Shown one piece after another: positions 11,141 through 19,239 of a stretch of 64,000 bases of DNA (within the stretch, counting starts at the first letter, position 1; each line of letters starts with the position of its first letter). A model generated the notes under the pieces. That model was not told where the DNA came from, ran no database searches, and worked only from the letters and a program-made list of their open reading frames with translations. The stretch covers positions 124,001 to 188,000 of the forward strand of contig LVZB01000013.1 in NCBI GenBank assembly GCA_023101485.1. Direction: 5' to 3'. The DNA comes from Pasteurellaceae bacterium Macca. GTDB lineage: Bacteria > Pseudomonadota > Gammaproteobacteria > Enterobacterales > Pasteurellaceae. The position numbers were made by a program, and so were the translations under genes.

Positions 11141-11413
11141 ATGCCAGTTCTACACGATATTGCTCACCAACAATTTGATTATGTGAATGAGGAGGGGGCG
11201 GTTATCGCGAAGCTCCGTTATCGCTTGTTATCCCCAACGAAAATTGATGTTTTTTCTACCCGTGTTGATCCGCAATTTCAAGGTAAGGGGATTGCGGGCA
11301 TGTTGTATTCTGCACTGATTGAGTTTGTGCAACAGGAAGGTTTGGTCGTTAAAGCGAGCTGTGATTATATTGAAAAGCGAATGATCCGAAGCCATCGCCA
11401 TTTAATGGCTTAG
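11141..11413 (+). CDS. Small GNAT-like N-acetyltransferase (YjdJ type)
   Basis: A 90-residue protein with a minimal GNAT fold. The pattern VDPQFQGKGIAGMLYSALIEF (about 45-65) holds the Q/R-x-x-G-x-G/A acetyl-CoA loop, and the sequence then runs into CDYIEKRM. The standalone small GNAT family (YjdJ/YidJ) has this length and ending. The substrate is unknown. AGGAG precedes ATG 11141 at good spacing. A bidirectional terminator follows. Confidence 0.75.
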   Translation: MPVLHDIAHQQFDYVNEEGAVIAKLRYRLLSPTKIDVFSTRVDPQFQGKGIAGMLYSALIEFVQQEGLVVKASCDYIEKRMIRSHRHLMA

Positions 11414-11481
11414 AAAAATGGCTAAACAAGCGGTCTGATTTTGCGAACTTTTTGTTTTGGGGCGATATTGGCTATAACGAG

Positions 11482-11511
11482 AAAAGGGGCTAAGTTAGAT
11501 TAGCCCCTTTT
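11482..11511. terminator. Bidirectional rho-independent terminator
   Basis: The arms AAAAGGGGCTAA and TTAGCCCCTTTT surround a 6-base loop. They lie between the convergent GNAT gene and the outer-membrane protein gene and have a T or A tract on either strand. Confidence 0.85.
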
Positions 11512-11514
11512 AAA

Positions 11515-12090
11515 TTAGAATCGATAAGTTAGATTTGTTGAAAACTCATTGACACGAATTTTGGCTGTTTTATCGGATTTATCTTTAAGATGCCCACGCA
11601 TAAATTCTAAACCTAATTCAAGGTTATTCGTTAAGGCGTATTTTGTGCCTAAGCCATAATGTGCACCGCGAACTTTACCTGTTTCATTACCGATTTTCCA
11701 TTTACCTGAAATGACACCAACTTTGACATAAGGTAAGAAGTTACCGAGTTGGTAGCCCTGCGCATAGTTGATGTTACCTAAGTATTTGAATTTACCAGTC
11801 AATTTATTACCGTTAATATCTTTGCCTTCAAAGAATTTACCACCTGAAAGTAAAGGTTTTAATTCGGCATTACCGATAAAGTTACTACTACCGAAACGGA
11901 AACCGTAAGAAAGAGGAAGATTAAGGCTAGTTGGGCGTTTTCCTACAAGGCGAACTTCATCGTTGCCTGATTTGAGGGTGTATTTGTTCTTCTGAACTTC
12001 TAAACCAACGCCAAAACCTGTGAAGTTATCTGCCATCGCGACAGAAGAAAAACTTGCAATAGCAAGTAAAGGAAGGATTTTTTTCATCAT
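11515..12090 (-). CDS. Small outer-membrane beta-barrel protein
   Basis: A 191-residue exported protein. A Met-Met-Lys-Lys signal peptide ends at about residue 20 (VAMA|DNF). The mature part consists of short alternating amphipathic strands (GFGVGLEVQKNKY, GYQLGNFLPYVKVGVISG, NLELGLEFMRGHL). It ends in the aromatic NLTYRF, a typical BAM-recognised C-terminal phenylalanine. The layout is that of opacity/OmpA-barrel-type proteins with about 8 strands. The ligand or role cannot be read from sequence. It is transcribed alone. Confidence 0.7.
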   Translation of the reverse strand: MMKKILPLLAIASFSSVAMADNFTGFGVGLEVQKNKYTLKSGNDEVRLVGKRPTSLNLPLSYGFRFGSSNFIGNAELKPLLSGGKFFEGKDINGNKLTGKFKYLGNINYAQGYQLGNFLPYVKVGVISGKWKIGNETGKVRGAHYGLGTKYALTNNLELGLEFMRGHLKDKSDKTAKIRVNEFSTNLTYRF

Positions 12091-12138
12091 TTGTTCCTAT
12101 AATGATTGACATTAAAATAGGCACAGCAAACAATTTTG

Positions 12139-12155
12139 CGTGCACAACGTGCACG
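12139..12155. promoter_or_regulatory. Inverted repeat upstream of the outer-membrane protein gene
   Basis: CGTGCAC-AA-CGTGCACG forms a near-perfect dyad 50-65 bp upstream of the leftward outer-membrane protein start. It may be a regulator-binding site. The regulator is unknown, and nothing else ties the site to the gene. Confidence 0.35.
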
Positions 12156-12307
12156 AACGGCGCATTCTATGCAGATAATATTTGGGGGCAAGATGTTTTA
12201 CGTTAACTTACACTTGTGTATTGAAGTGTATAAATAATGCATGTTATTTGCTCAGGTATTTACATAGAGCGCAAATTCTTCCCTAAATTCGACCGCTTGT
12301 ATTGTGC

Positions 12308-12943
12308 CTAAATATCACTTTTCTCTTTATATTCGCATAAATCTTCAATAATGCACGAGCCACAGCGAGGTTTGCGAGCAATGCAAGTATAACGCCCATG
12401 GAGAATGAGCCAGTGATGCACATCGACTTTAAATTCCGCTGGCACGACTTTGAGGAGCTTCTCTTCCACTTTCACCACATCTTTCCCCGGGGCGAAATTG
12501 GTGCGGTTGGAGACGCGGAAAATGTGGGTATCTACCGCAATAGTTGGGTGTCCAAAGGCGGTATTAAGCACGACATTTGCCGTTTTACGCCCTACACCGG
12601 CGAGGGCTTCTAATTCCTCACGGGTTTGTGGCACTTGCCCTTGGTGTTTATCGAGGAGATCTCGACAGGTTTTGATAATGTTTTCCGCTTTGCTATTAAA
12701 CAGCCCAATGGTTTTGATGTAGCTTTTTAGCCCTTCGACGCCGAGATCGTAAATCGCTTGAGGGGTATTGGCAACGGGGAAGAGCTTCGCCGTAGCTTTA
12801 TTGACGCCAACATCGGTGGCTTGGGCAGATAAAATCACTGCAATCAGCAGCTCAAAAGGGGAGCTATATTGCAGTTCGGTAGTCGGGTGAGGGTTTTCAT
12901 TCCGTAGCCGAGTTAAAATTTCAATGCGTTTTTGTTGATTCAT
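12308..12943 (-). CDS. nth: Endonuclease III (DNA glycosylase/AP lyase)
   Basis: Removes oxidised pyrimidines from DNA and cleaves the abasic site. The 211-residue length is typical. It has the helix-hairpin-helix LEALAGVGRKTANVVL with the catalytic Lys (about residue 120), the catalytic Asp in VDTHIFRVSNR (about 138), and the C-terminal 4Fe-4S ligand pattern C-x6-C-x2-C-x5-C (residues about 187-203). The TSUP permease gene lies immediately upstream on the same strand with a one-base gap. Confidence 0.95.
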   Translation of the reverse strand: MNQQKRIEILTRLRNENPHPTTELQYSSPFELLIAVILSAQATDVGVNKATAKLFPVANTPQAIYDLGVEGLKSYIKTIGLFNSKAENIIKTCRDLLDKHQGQVPQTREELEALAGVGRKTANVVLNTAFGHPTIAVDTHIFRVSNRTNFAPGKDVVKVEEKLLKVVPAEFKVDVHHWLILHGRYTCIARKPRCGSCIIEDLCEYKEKSDI

Positions 12944-12944
12944 T

Positions 12945-13736
12945 TTAAAAATAACCTTGTAACATTTTTCCTATCATAATAAAGGACATCACCACAATAC
13001 ATCGGCGAATCAGTTTTTGACCTTTAGTTAATGCCACCTTTGCCCCCAATGTGCCACCAATCGCTTGCCCGACTAGCATAATCAACCCCACTTTCCATAA
13101 AATCGCCCCACCAAGGGTAAAAATCAGTAGAGAGGCAATATTAGAGGTAAAGTTCAGCACTTTGGCGTGGGCGATACTTTTGGTGAGGTTAAAACCGAGT
13201 AACAGCACAAAGGCAAGGGTCAAAAAAGAACCGGTTGCAGGGCCGAATAAGCCGTCATAAAAGCCGATACCCATCGCCGCCGAGCAGGCAAAAAGAGGAT
13301 AAGAAAGGCGTTGGCGACGATCTTCCTCGCCAATTGACGGGCTAAAAAGAAAGTATAAGCCGATTGCCATCACTAAAAAAGGCAAGGCAATTTTCAGGGC
13401 ATTGACATCAATTTGTTGCACCAAGTATGCCCCACCACAAGCACCGACAAAGGTCAGCAGAATCATCAGCCACATATCTTGTAAATTGACTGCTTTTTTA
13501 CGAATAAAATAGAGCGCAGCGGAGAATGAACCGCCACAGGCTTGTAATTTATTCGTACCTAATGCCATGGCGGGGGGAATGCCGGCGGAAAGGAGTAGGG
13601 GAATGGTAATTAACCCACCGCCACCGGCAATGGCATCAATAAAGCCTGCGACAAGCGCGGCGATAAAAAGCAAAGCGATAAGATCAAATCCTAATTCCAT
13701 AAGAGGCTGAGCGAAGTGGGTTAAAAAGGGAGGCAT
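12945..13736 (-). CDS. TSUP/TauE-SafE family membrane permease (YfcA-like)
   Basis: A 263-residue protein with about eight hydrophobic segments. It carries the family N-terminal pattern GFIDAIAGGGGLITIPLLLSAGIPPAMALGTNK, in which AGGGG and GTNK are diagnostic, and the mirrored second half GFYDGLFGPATGSF. The family exports or imports sulfur or organic anions, and the substrate here is unknown. It shares a transcript with nth and diverges from folA. Confidence 0.85.
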   Translation of the reverse strand: MPPFLTHFAQPLMELGFDLIALLFIAALVAGFIDAIAGGGGLITIPLLLSAGIPPAMALGTNKLQACGGSFSAALYFIRKKAVNLQDMWLMILLTFVGACGGAYLVQQIDVNALKIALPFLVMAIGLYFLFSPSIGEEDRRQRLSYPLFACSAAMGIGFYDGLFGPATGSFLTLAFVLLLGFNLTKSIAHAKVLNFTSNIASLLIFTLGGAILWKVGLIMLVGQAIGGTLGAKVALTKGQKLIRRCIVVMSFIMIGKMLQGYF

Positions 13737-13833
13737 TATCGCCTAAAATGCCATTTTTAAAAAGTAAGGCGTGTATAATGGCGAAAATTCGAGGAAAATT
13801 TCCTTTAAAGCACTTCATTTGGAGAATAACGAG

Positions 13834-14328
13834 ATGAAAAATTTGAGTATTATTGTGGCACGCACACTGAATAATGTGATCGGTAAAGACAATGATATGC
13901 CGTGGCACTTGCCTAAGGATTTAGCGTGGTTTCGGCAAAATACCCTTGGGAAGCCGGTGATTATGGGGCGGAAAACGTATGAATCTATCGGGCGACTGTT
14001 ACCAAAACGCCCGAATATTATTTTATCTCGCTCAGGCTTTGAGGTTGAAGGGGCTTATCGTGCCAATTCCCTTGAACAAGGGGTCGAAATTGCACAACAA
14101 TTTGCTCAGGATGGCGAGATTATGCTTATTGGTGGGGGAGCGCTTTTTCGGCAAGCATTACCCTTTGCCACAAAACTCTATTTAACGGAGATTCAGGCGG
14201 AAATTGAAGGCGATACCACTTTTGAATTTGATGAGTCACAGTGGAAAATCGTGCAGGAGAGTTGGTCGGAAATTGATGCCGAGAATGCCTATCGGTGTCA
14301 TTTTATGCAATGGGCACGTTTAGAATAG
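13834..14328 (+). CDS. folA: Dihydrofolate reductase
   Basis: NADPH-dependent reduction of dihydrofolate. ATG 13834 follows GGAG at good spacing and gives the standard N-terminus (MKNLSIIVARTLNNVIG). Family landmarks are DMPWHLPKDLAWFRQNT (substrate site, with the conserved Asp and Trp), PVIMGRKTYESIG (NADPH loop), PKRPNIILSR and MLIGGGALF. The product is 164 residues, a normal length. Confidence 0.96.
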   Translation: MKNLSIIVARTLNNVIGKDNDMPWHLPKDLAWFRQNTLGKPVIMGRKTYESIGRLLPKRPNIILSRSGFEVEGAYRANSLEQGVEIAQQFAQDGEIMLIGGGALFRQALPFATKLYLTEIQAEIEGDTTFEFDESQWKIVQESWSEIDAENAYRCHFMQWARLE

Positions 14329-14368
14329 GGGCATTATGCTATTTTTTTAAGCGAATAAAATAAGAGAG

Positions 14369-14429
14369 TGTGATCAGTTTCACAATTTCATAACATGGTG
14401 CTTTTTTATTTACATTCTTTGCCTAAAAT
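14369..14429 (+). promoter_or_regulatory. CRP site and -10 element of the lactate permease promoter
   Basis: TGTGA-TCAGTT-TCACA (14369-14384) is a perfect CRP core. A TAAAAT -10 element lies at 14424-14429, which puts the CRP centre at about -60, a class I position. The downstream gene imports lactate, so cAMP-CRP activation is biologically sensible. The start site is inferred, not seen. Confidence 0.7.
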
Positions 14430-14465
14430 GCCAACATTCGTTAAACTTTTTGAATTGAGGGCTTT

Positions 14466-16058
14466 ATGGCTTTATTTTTAAGCATTTTTCCTATCGTTTT
14501 ACTGATCTATCTAATGGTAAAACGTAATGCGCTTCCGTCTTATGTGGCATTGCCATGGATTGCGGTGGTTGTCATCATGATCCAATTGATTTTCTTTGGT
14601 ACAGATATTTCTACCGTCAGTGCCAATATTATGTCAGCGATTATTGCAGTACAAACACCAATTACGGTTATTTTCGGGGCGATTCTTTTTAACCGTTTCT
14701 CCGAAGTTTCAGGCATTACCAATACGTTCCGTAAATGGTTAGGTACCATTAACCCAAACCCAGTGGCGCAGATTATGATTATCGGTTGGGCATTTGCGTT
14801 TATGATTGAAGGCGCAAGTGGTTTTGGTACGCCGGCAGCGATTGCCGCCCCAATTCTTGTGGGCTTAGGTTTTCACCCACTTAAAGTAGCGATGTTAGCC
14901 TTAGTGATGAACTCTGTGCCAGTTTCCTTCGGTGCGGTAGGTACACCAACGTGGTTTGGTTTCGGTCCATTACAATTAGGCGAGGAGCAAATTCTCCAAA
15001 TCGGCTCAATGACAGCGTTAATCCACGCCATAGCTGCGTTGGTTATTCCATTGATGGCATTGCGTTTAATTGTAACTTGGGAAGAAATCCGTAAAAATCT
15101 TCTCTTTATCTATATCAGTGTTTTTGCCTGTGTCGTGCCTTACTTCTTCCTTGCCCAAGTAAACTATGAATTCCCGTCACTTGTGGGTGGTGCGATTGGT
15201 TTATTCGTTTCCGTATTTGTGGCGAATAAAGGCATTGGTTTAGCCAAAGTTGAAAATACCTTTGACGAAGGCGTGCCTTTTGGTCAAGTCGCGAAAGCCT
15301 TATTCCCAACGGGGTTATTGATTGCGATCTTAATTATCACACGGATTAAACAGTTACCATTTAAGGCAATGATGAATGATGCGACTTCATGGATCAGCGT
15401 ACAATTAGGCTCTTTAGGTACTTTTGATATTAGTCATGGTTTAATCATTAGCTTGAAAAATATTTTCGGCACATCAATTTCAGCGGGTTATAAATTCCTT
15501 TATGTGCCAGCGTTTATTCCATTTGTTGTGACGGTATTGATTGCGATTCCGGTATTTGCCCTTTCGGGTAGCAAAGTGAAGGATGTCTTTGTCGGTAGCT
15601 TCAAACAGACCCGTAACCCGTTCATTGCTCTTGTGGGTGCATTGATCATGGTAAATTTAATGCTTGTTGGCGGTGACGGTTCTATGGTGAAAATCATCGG
15701 TAAAAGTTTTGCTGCGGCAACGGGTGAATATTGGACATTCTTCGCCTCTTACCTCGGTGCTGTCGGCGCATTCTTCTCGGGGTCTAACACGGTATCGAAT
15801 TTAACTTTCGGTAGTGTGCAGTTATCCACTGCAGAATTAACCGGCTTATCGGCAGGTCTTATCCTTGCGCTACAATCTGTGGGTGGTGCAATGGGTAACA
15901 TGGTTTGTATTAACAACATCGTGGCAGTGAGCTCTGTATTAAATATGGATAAACAAGAAGGTGCGATTATTAAACGTACTGTCGTGCCTATGTTTGTTTA
16001 CGGCATTATTGCTGCTTTAGTCGCCGTGTTTATTATTCCGATTTTCTATGCGGTATAA
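14466..16058 (+). CDS. lctP: L-lactate permease, LctP family
   Basis: A 530-residue inner-membrane lactate transporter with about 12-14 hydrophobic segments. The family motif EGASGFGTPAAIAAPILVGLG lies at about 117-137. The C-terminal SVGGAMGNMVCINNIVAVSSV is also characteristic. GAGGG precedes ATG 14466. lutABC follows after a strong hairpin made of two inverted uptake words, so permease and oxidation genes are neighbours that may be separately transcribed. Confidence 0.93.
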   Translation: MALFLSIFPIVLLIYLMVKRNALPSYVALPWIAVVVIMIQLIFFGTDISTVSANIMSAIIAVQTPITVIFGAILFNRFSEVSGITNTFRKWLGTINPNPVAQIMIIGWAFAFMIEGASGFGTPAAIAAPILVGLGFHPLKVAMLALVMNSVPVSFGAVGTPTWFGFGPLQLGEEQILQIGSMTALIHAIAALVIPLMALRLIVTWEEIRKNLLFIYISVFACVVPYFFLAQVNYEFPSLVGGAIGLFVSVFVANKGIGLAKVENTFDEGVPFGQVAKALFPTGLLIAILIITRIKQLPFKAMMNDATSWISVQLGSLGTFDISHGLIISLKNIFGTSISAGYKFLYVPAFIPFVVTVLIAIPVFALSGSKVKDVFVGSFKQTRNPFIALVGALIMVNLMLVGGDGSMVKIIGKSFAAATGEYWTFFASYLGAVGAFFSGSNTVSNLTFGSVQLSTAELTGLSAGLILALQSVGGAMGNMVCINNIVAVSSVLNMDKQEGAIIKRTVVPMFVYGIIAALVAVFIIPIFYAV

Positions 16059-16075
16059 TAATCACACAAAATAGC

Positions 16076-16113
16076 AACAAGCGGTGGATTGAGAAATCCA
16101 CCGCTTGTTTCGT
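16076..16113 (+). terminator. Terminator built from two inverted uptake sequences
   Basis: The 15-bp arms AACAAGCGGTGGATT and AATCCACCGCTTGTT have a GAGA loop and a TCGTTTT tail. Each arm contains the uptake word ACAAGCGGT, so the signal serves as both a DNA-uptake site and the lctP terminator. Confidence 0.85.
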
Positions 16114-16169
16114 TTTAAGCGGTTTTATTTGATTTTGATTTTTATTTGTATTTTTAAAGTGGGGTTATT

Positions 16170-16901
16170 ATGAACGTGAATTTTTATGTCACCTGTATCG
16201 CTGATGTCGTGAAAGCCGGGGTAGCAAAAAATAGCGTATTATTGCTCGAAAAATTAGGCTGCCAAATTACCTTTTTAGAAAAACAAGGGTGTTGCGGACA
16301 GCCTGCAATCAATAGTGGCTATGCCAAACAAGCCCTTGCGGGGATGAAAAATTTAGTGGAAACCTTTGAGGTAAATGATTATCCCATTGTTGCCCCAGCA
16401 GGTTCTTGTGTGTATGCGATTAAAAACTATCCGGAATATTTTGCACGTTTTGGCGAGAATGATTGGGCTGAACGGGCAAAAAAAGTAGCGGAACGCTTTT
16501 GTGATCTGACAGATTTTATTGTGAATAAATTAGGCGTAAAAGATGTTGGGGCGAGTTTAAAAGGTCGCGCAGTTTATCACCCCTCATGTAGCCTTTCCCG
16601 TAAGTTAGGCATTGTCAATGAACCGATTACGCTTTTAGAAAATGTGAAAGGCTTGGAGTTATTACCTATCCATAATCAACAAACTTGTTGTGGTTTTGGG
16701 GGCACGTTCTCGGTCAAAATGGCAGAAATTTCAGGGGAAATGGTCACGGAAAAAGTTGCCCATGTGACGGAGGTTGAGCCGGATTATTTAATCGGCGCTG
16801 ATGTGAGCTGTTTATTAAATATTGGCGGACGTTTAAGCCGTGAAGGGAAAAAGGTCAAAGTGATGCACATTGCGGAAGTGTTAATGCAGGAGGGCAAATA
16901 A
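16170..16901 (+). CDS. lutA: Lactate utilization protein A (Fe-S oxidoreductase)
   Basis: A subunit of the LutABC complex, which oxidises L-lactate to pyruvate. The 243-residue protein has the two-CCG-domain architecture: GCCGQPA (about residue 41) and TCCGFGG (about 174), with further cysteines in YHPSCSL and ADVSCLL. The start has only a weak GGGG upstream (AAGTGGGGTTATTATG). lutB follows after one base. Confidence 0.92.
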   Translation: MNVNFYVTCIADVVKAGVAKNSVLLLEKLGCQITFLEKQGCCGQPAINSGYAKQALAGMKNLVETFEVNDYPIVAPAGSCVYAIKNYPEYFARFGENDWAERAKKVAERFCDLTDFIVNKLGVKDVGASLKGRAVYHPSCSLSRKLGIVNEPITLLENVKGLELLPIHNQQTCCGFGGTFSVKMAEISGEMVTEKVAHVTEVEPDYLIGADVSCLLNIGGRLSREGKKVKVMHIAEVLMQEGK

Positions 16902-16902
16902 G

Positions 16903-18312
16903 ATGTCATTAAAAACCAGTAATCTTGCCTTTAAAACACGCGTAGATAACCAAATTCAAAACGAGATAGTGCGTAAAGCTCTCATCAAAGCTCAAGAAAC
17001 CATTGGGGCAAATCGCCAAAAAATGGTTGATGAACTTGGCAACTGGGAAGAGTGGCGTGATTTATCTAAACAAATTCGTAACCATGTGCTAGCGAATTTA
17101 GATGCCTATCTCTATCAATTAAGTGAAAAAGTCCAACAAAATGGTGGAAAAATCTATTTTGCTGAAACTGCCGAAGAGGCAACCGCTTATATTCGCCAAG
17201 TTGCTTTAGAAAAAAATGCCAAGAAAATCGTGAAATCCAAATCCATGGTCACGGAAGAAATTGGCTTAAACGAAGTGCTGGAAAAAGAAGGCATGAATGT
17301 GGTGGAAACCGATTTAGGGGAATATTTACTCCAAATCGTTGGGGATAAACCTTCCCATATCGTGGTGCCGGCTATCCATAAAGACCGTCATAAAATCCGT
17401 CAAGAGTTACACGATACACTCGGCTATAACGGCTCAGAAACACCAGAAGAGATGACTGCTTTTGTGCGTCAAAAAATTCGTCAAGATTTCCTTGAAGCGG
17501 ATATTGGCATCAGTGGTTGTAACTTTGCTGTGGCAGAAACAGGAACTGTCTGTTTAGTAACCAATGAAGGGAATTTACGTTTAGCGACTACCGTGCCTAA
17601 AACACATATTGCGGTAATGGGAATGGAGCGTCTTGCCCCAACCTTTAAAGAAGTGGATGTGTTAATTACAATGCTTGCACGCAGTGCCGTAGGGGCAAAA
17701 CTGACCGCTTACAATACTTGGCTGACCGGACCTCGTTTAGAGGGCGAAACCGACGGACCAGAGGAATTTCACTTAGTGGTGGTGGATAACGGTCGTTCAA
17801 AAATCTTAGAAAGCGAATTTCAAGAAGTGCTTCGCTGTATCCGCTGTGGGGCTTGTTTAAATACTTGCCCAGCATATCGCCAAATCGGTGGACATGGTTA
17901 TGGTTCTATTTATCCAGGTCCGATTGGCTCGGTGATTTCGCCATTACTCGGTGGCTATGAAGAGTTTAAAGAGTTGCCATACGCTTGTTCACTTTGTACT
18001 GCGTGTAACTCGGTTTGCCCAGTGAAGATTCCATTAGCACAGTTAATTCTCAAACACCGTGAGCATATCGCCCAAAATGGCATGACACCGGCGGTAGAAC
18101 GTTTGTCTATTTTCGGTTTCAACTTTGCCAACTCGCATCCAACTTTATGGAAAGTGGGGGTGAATATCGGTGCTAAAGTAGCAAGTAAATTCATTAAAAA
18201 CGGCAAAGCACCTATCCAAGTGGGGGCATTAGCTGAATGGACAAAAGCGCGTGATTTACCGTCTGCCGAAGGCGAAAGTTTCCGCGAATGGTTTAACAAG
18301 AGAGGGGAATAA
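16903..18312 (+). CDS. lutB: Lactate utilization protein B (Fe-S protein)
   Basis: The 469-residue central subunit of LutABC. The N-terminal LUD-type domain contains SKSMVTEEIGLN and GCNFAVAETGT. Two ferredoxin-like 4Fe-4S motifs follow, CIRCGACLNTCP (about residue 310) and CSLCTACNSVCP (about 361). It lies one base after lutA and one base before lutC, a tight operon. Confidence 0.93.
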   Translation: MSLKTSNLAFKTRVDNQIQNEIVRKALIKAQETIGANRQKMVDELGNWEEWRDLSKQIRNHVLANLDAYLYQLSEKVQQNGGKIYFAETAEEATAYIRQVALEKNAKKIVKSKSMVTEEIGLNEVLEKEGMNVVETDLGEYLLQIVGDKPSHIVVPAIHKDRHKIRQELHDTLGYNGSETPEEMTAFVRQKIRQDFLEADIGISGCNFAVAETGTVCLVTNEGNLRLATTVPKTHIAVMGMERLAPTFKEVDVLITMLARSAVGAKLTAYNTWLTGPRLEGETDGPEEFHLVVVDNGRSKILESEFQEVLRCIRCGACLNTCPAYRQIGGHGYGSIYPGPIGSVISPLLGGYEEFKELPYACSLCTACNSVCPVKIPLAQLILKHREHIAQNGMTPAVERLSIFGFNFANSHPTLWKVGVNIGAKVASKFIKNGKAPIQVGALAEWTKARDLPSAEGESFREWFNKRGE

Positions 18313-18313
18313 A

Positions 18314-19012
18314 ATGAATCAAAATCGTGAGAATTTTTTAAATAAATTGGCGCAAAGAATGGGTAAAGAACTCCAAACTGTGCCGGCACCAATGCCTGAA
18401 TTAGTGAATCAATACCCAACAACACGTTTAACCGACCGCACCCAAGAACAGCTTTGTGAAGAATTTGTGAATTTTGCTCGTGTGATGATGGCAGATGTGG
18501 TGATTGCCAAGGAAGCCGATGTCGTTGAAGCGATGCTCAATATCTGTGAGAAATATGGTGGCGGTAGCATTATTTTAAATGCGGACAAGCGGTTAGAAAA
18601 TTTAGGGATTTTGCAAGGAGTGCAAGCCCACTACGAAACCTATGTTTGGGATCACAATGCCCAAGATCAGGAAAATATTCATCAAGCCGAAAAAGCCAAT
18701 ATCGGCATTGTGCATGCAGAATATGGCTTAACCGAGTCGGGTGGCATTGTGCTGTTTTCAGATAAAGCATTTGGTCGCTCGGTGAGCTTATTGCCAGAAA
18801 AATCGGTGGTGGTGTTGCGTAAAAGTGCCGTGTTACCGCGTGTCGCCCAGCTTGCAGCAGTATTAGATCAAAAAGCGAAGCAAGGGGAGCGGATGCCTTC
18901 TTGTGTGAATATCATTTCCGGCCCAAGTGCTACGGCAGATATTGAGTTAATCAAAGTCGTTGGAGTGCATGGCCCCGTATCGAAAATCTATCTCTTAATT
19001 GATGATTTATAA
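18314..19012 (+). CDS. lutC: Lactate utilization protein C
   Basis: The LUD-domain (DUF162) subunit of the lactate oxidation complex. ATG 18314 follows GAGGGGAATAAA, and the frame continues upstream only by chance. The 232-residue product has the family signatures EYGLTESGGIVLFSDKAFGR and INIISGPSATADIEL-like text near the C-terminus (CVNIISGPSATADIELIKV, about 205). Confidence 0.92.
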   Translation: MNQNRENFLNKLAQRMGKELQTVPAPMPELVNQYPTTRLTDRTQEQLCEEFVNFARVMMADVVIAKEADVVEAMLNICEKYGGGSIILNADKRLENLGILQGVQAHYETYVWDHNAQDQENIHQAEKANIGIVHAEYGLTESGGIVLFSDKAFGRSVSLLPEKSVVVLRKSAVLPRVAQLAAVLDQKAKQGERMPSCVNIISGPSATADIELIKVVGVHGPVSKIYLLIDDL

Positions 19013-19029
19013 TTGACGGTAATGTGAAT

Positions 19030-19070
19030 AAAAGCATGTTTACTATTATAAGTGAACATGCTTTTTCTAT
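19030..19070 (+). terminator. Rho-independent terminator after lutC
   Basis: A 15-bp stem (AAAAGCATGTTTACT with AGTGAACATGCTTTT, one G-U pair) has a 6-base loop and the tail TTCTATTT. Confidence 0.9.
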
Positions 19071-19074
19071 TTAA

Positions 19075-19160
19075 AATGAAGAGGCAGAAAAAAGCCTAGA
19101 TTTAAATAGTGAATGGAAACCTAATTTTTTACAGAATATGATGGATAGTTAAATCCATCA
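19075..19160 (+). other. Possible short coding remnant ending in a hairpin
   Basis: A 25-codon stretch without a start codon (EEAEKSLDLNSEWK...MMDS) reads into a TAA inside a hairpin whose arms are ATGATGGAT and ATCCATCAT. It may be the tail of a lost gene together with its terminator. The rest of the 19013-19239 gap holds one uptake word at about 19193 and nothing else I can identify. Confidence 0.25.
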
Positions 19161-19239
19161 TATCTTTATTTAAAGGCTTGCATTCTTTATTACAAGCGGT
19201 CAAATTTTTATCACAATTTGCTCCGCGTAAATTAAACGG

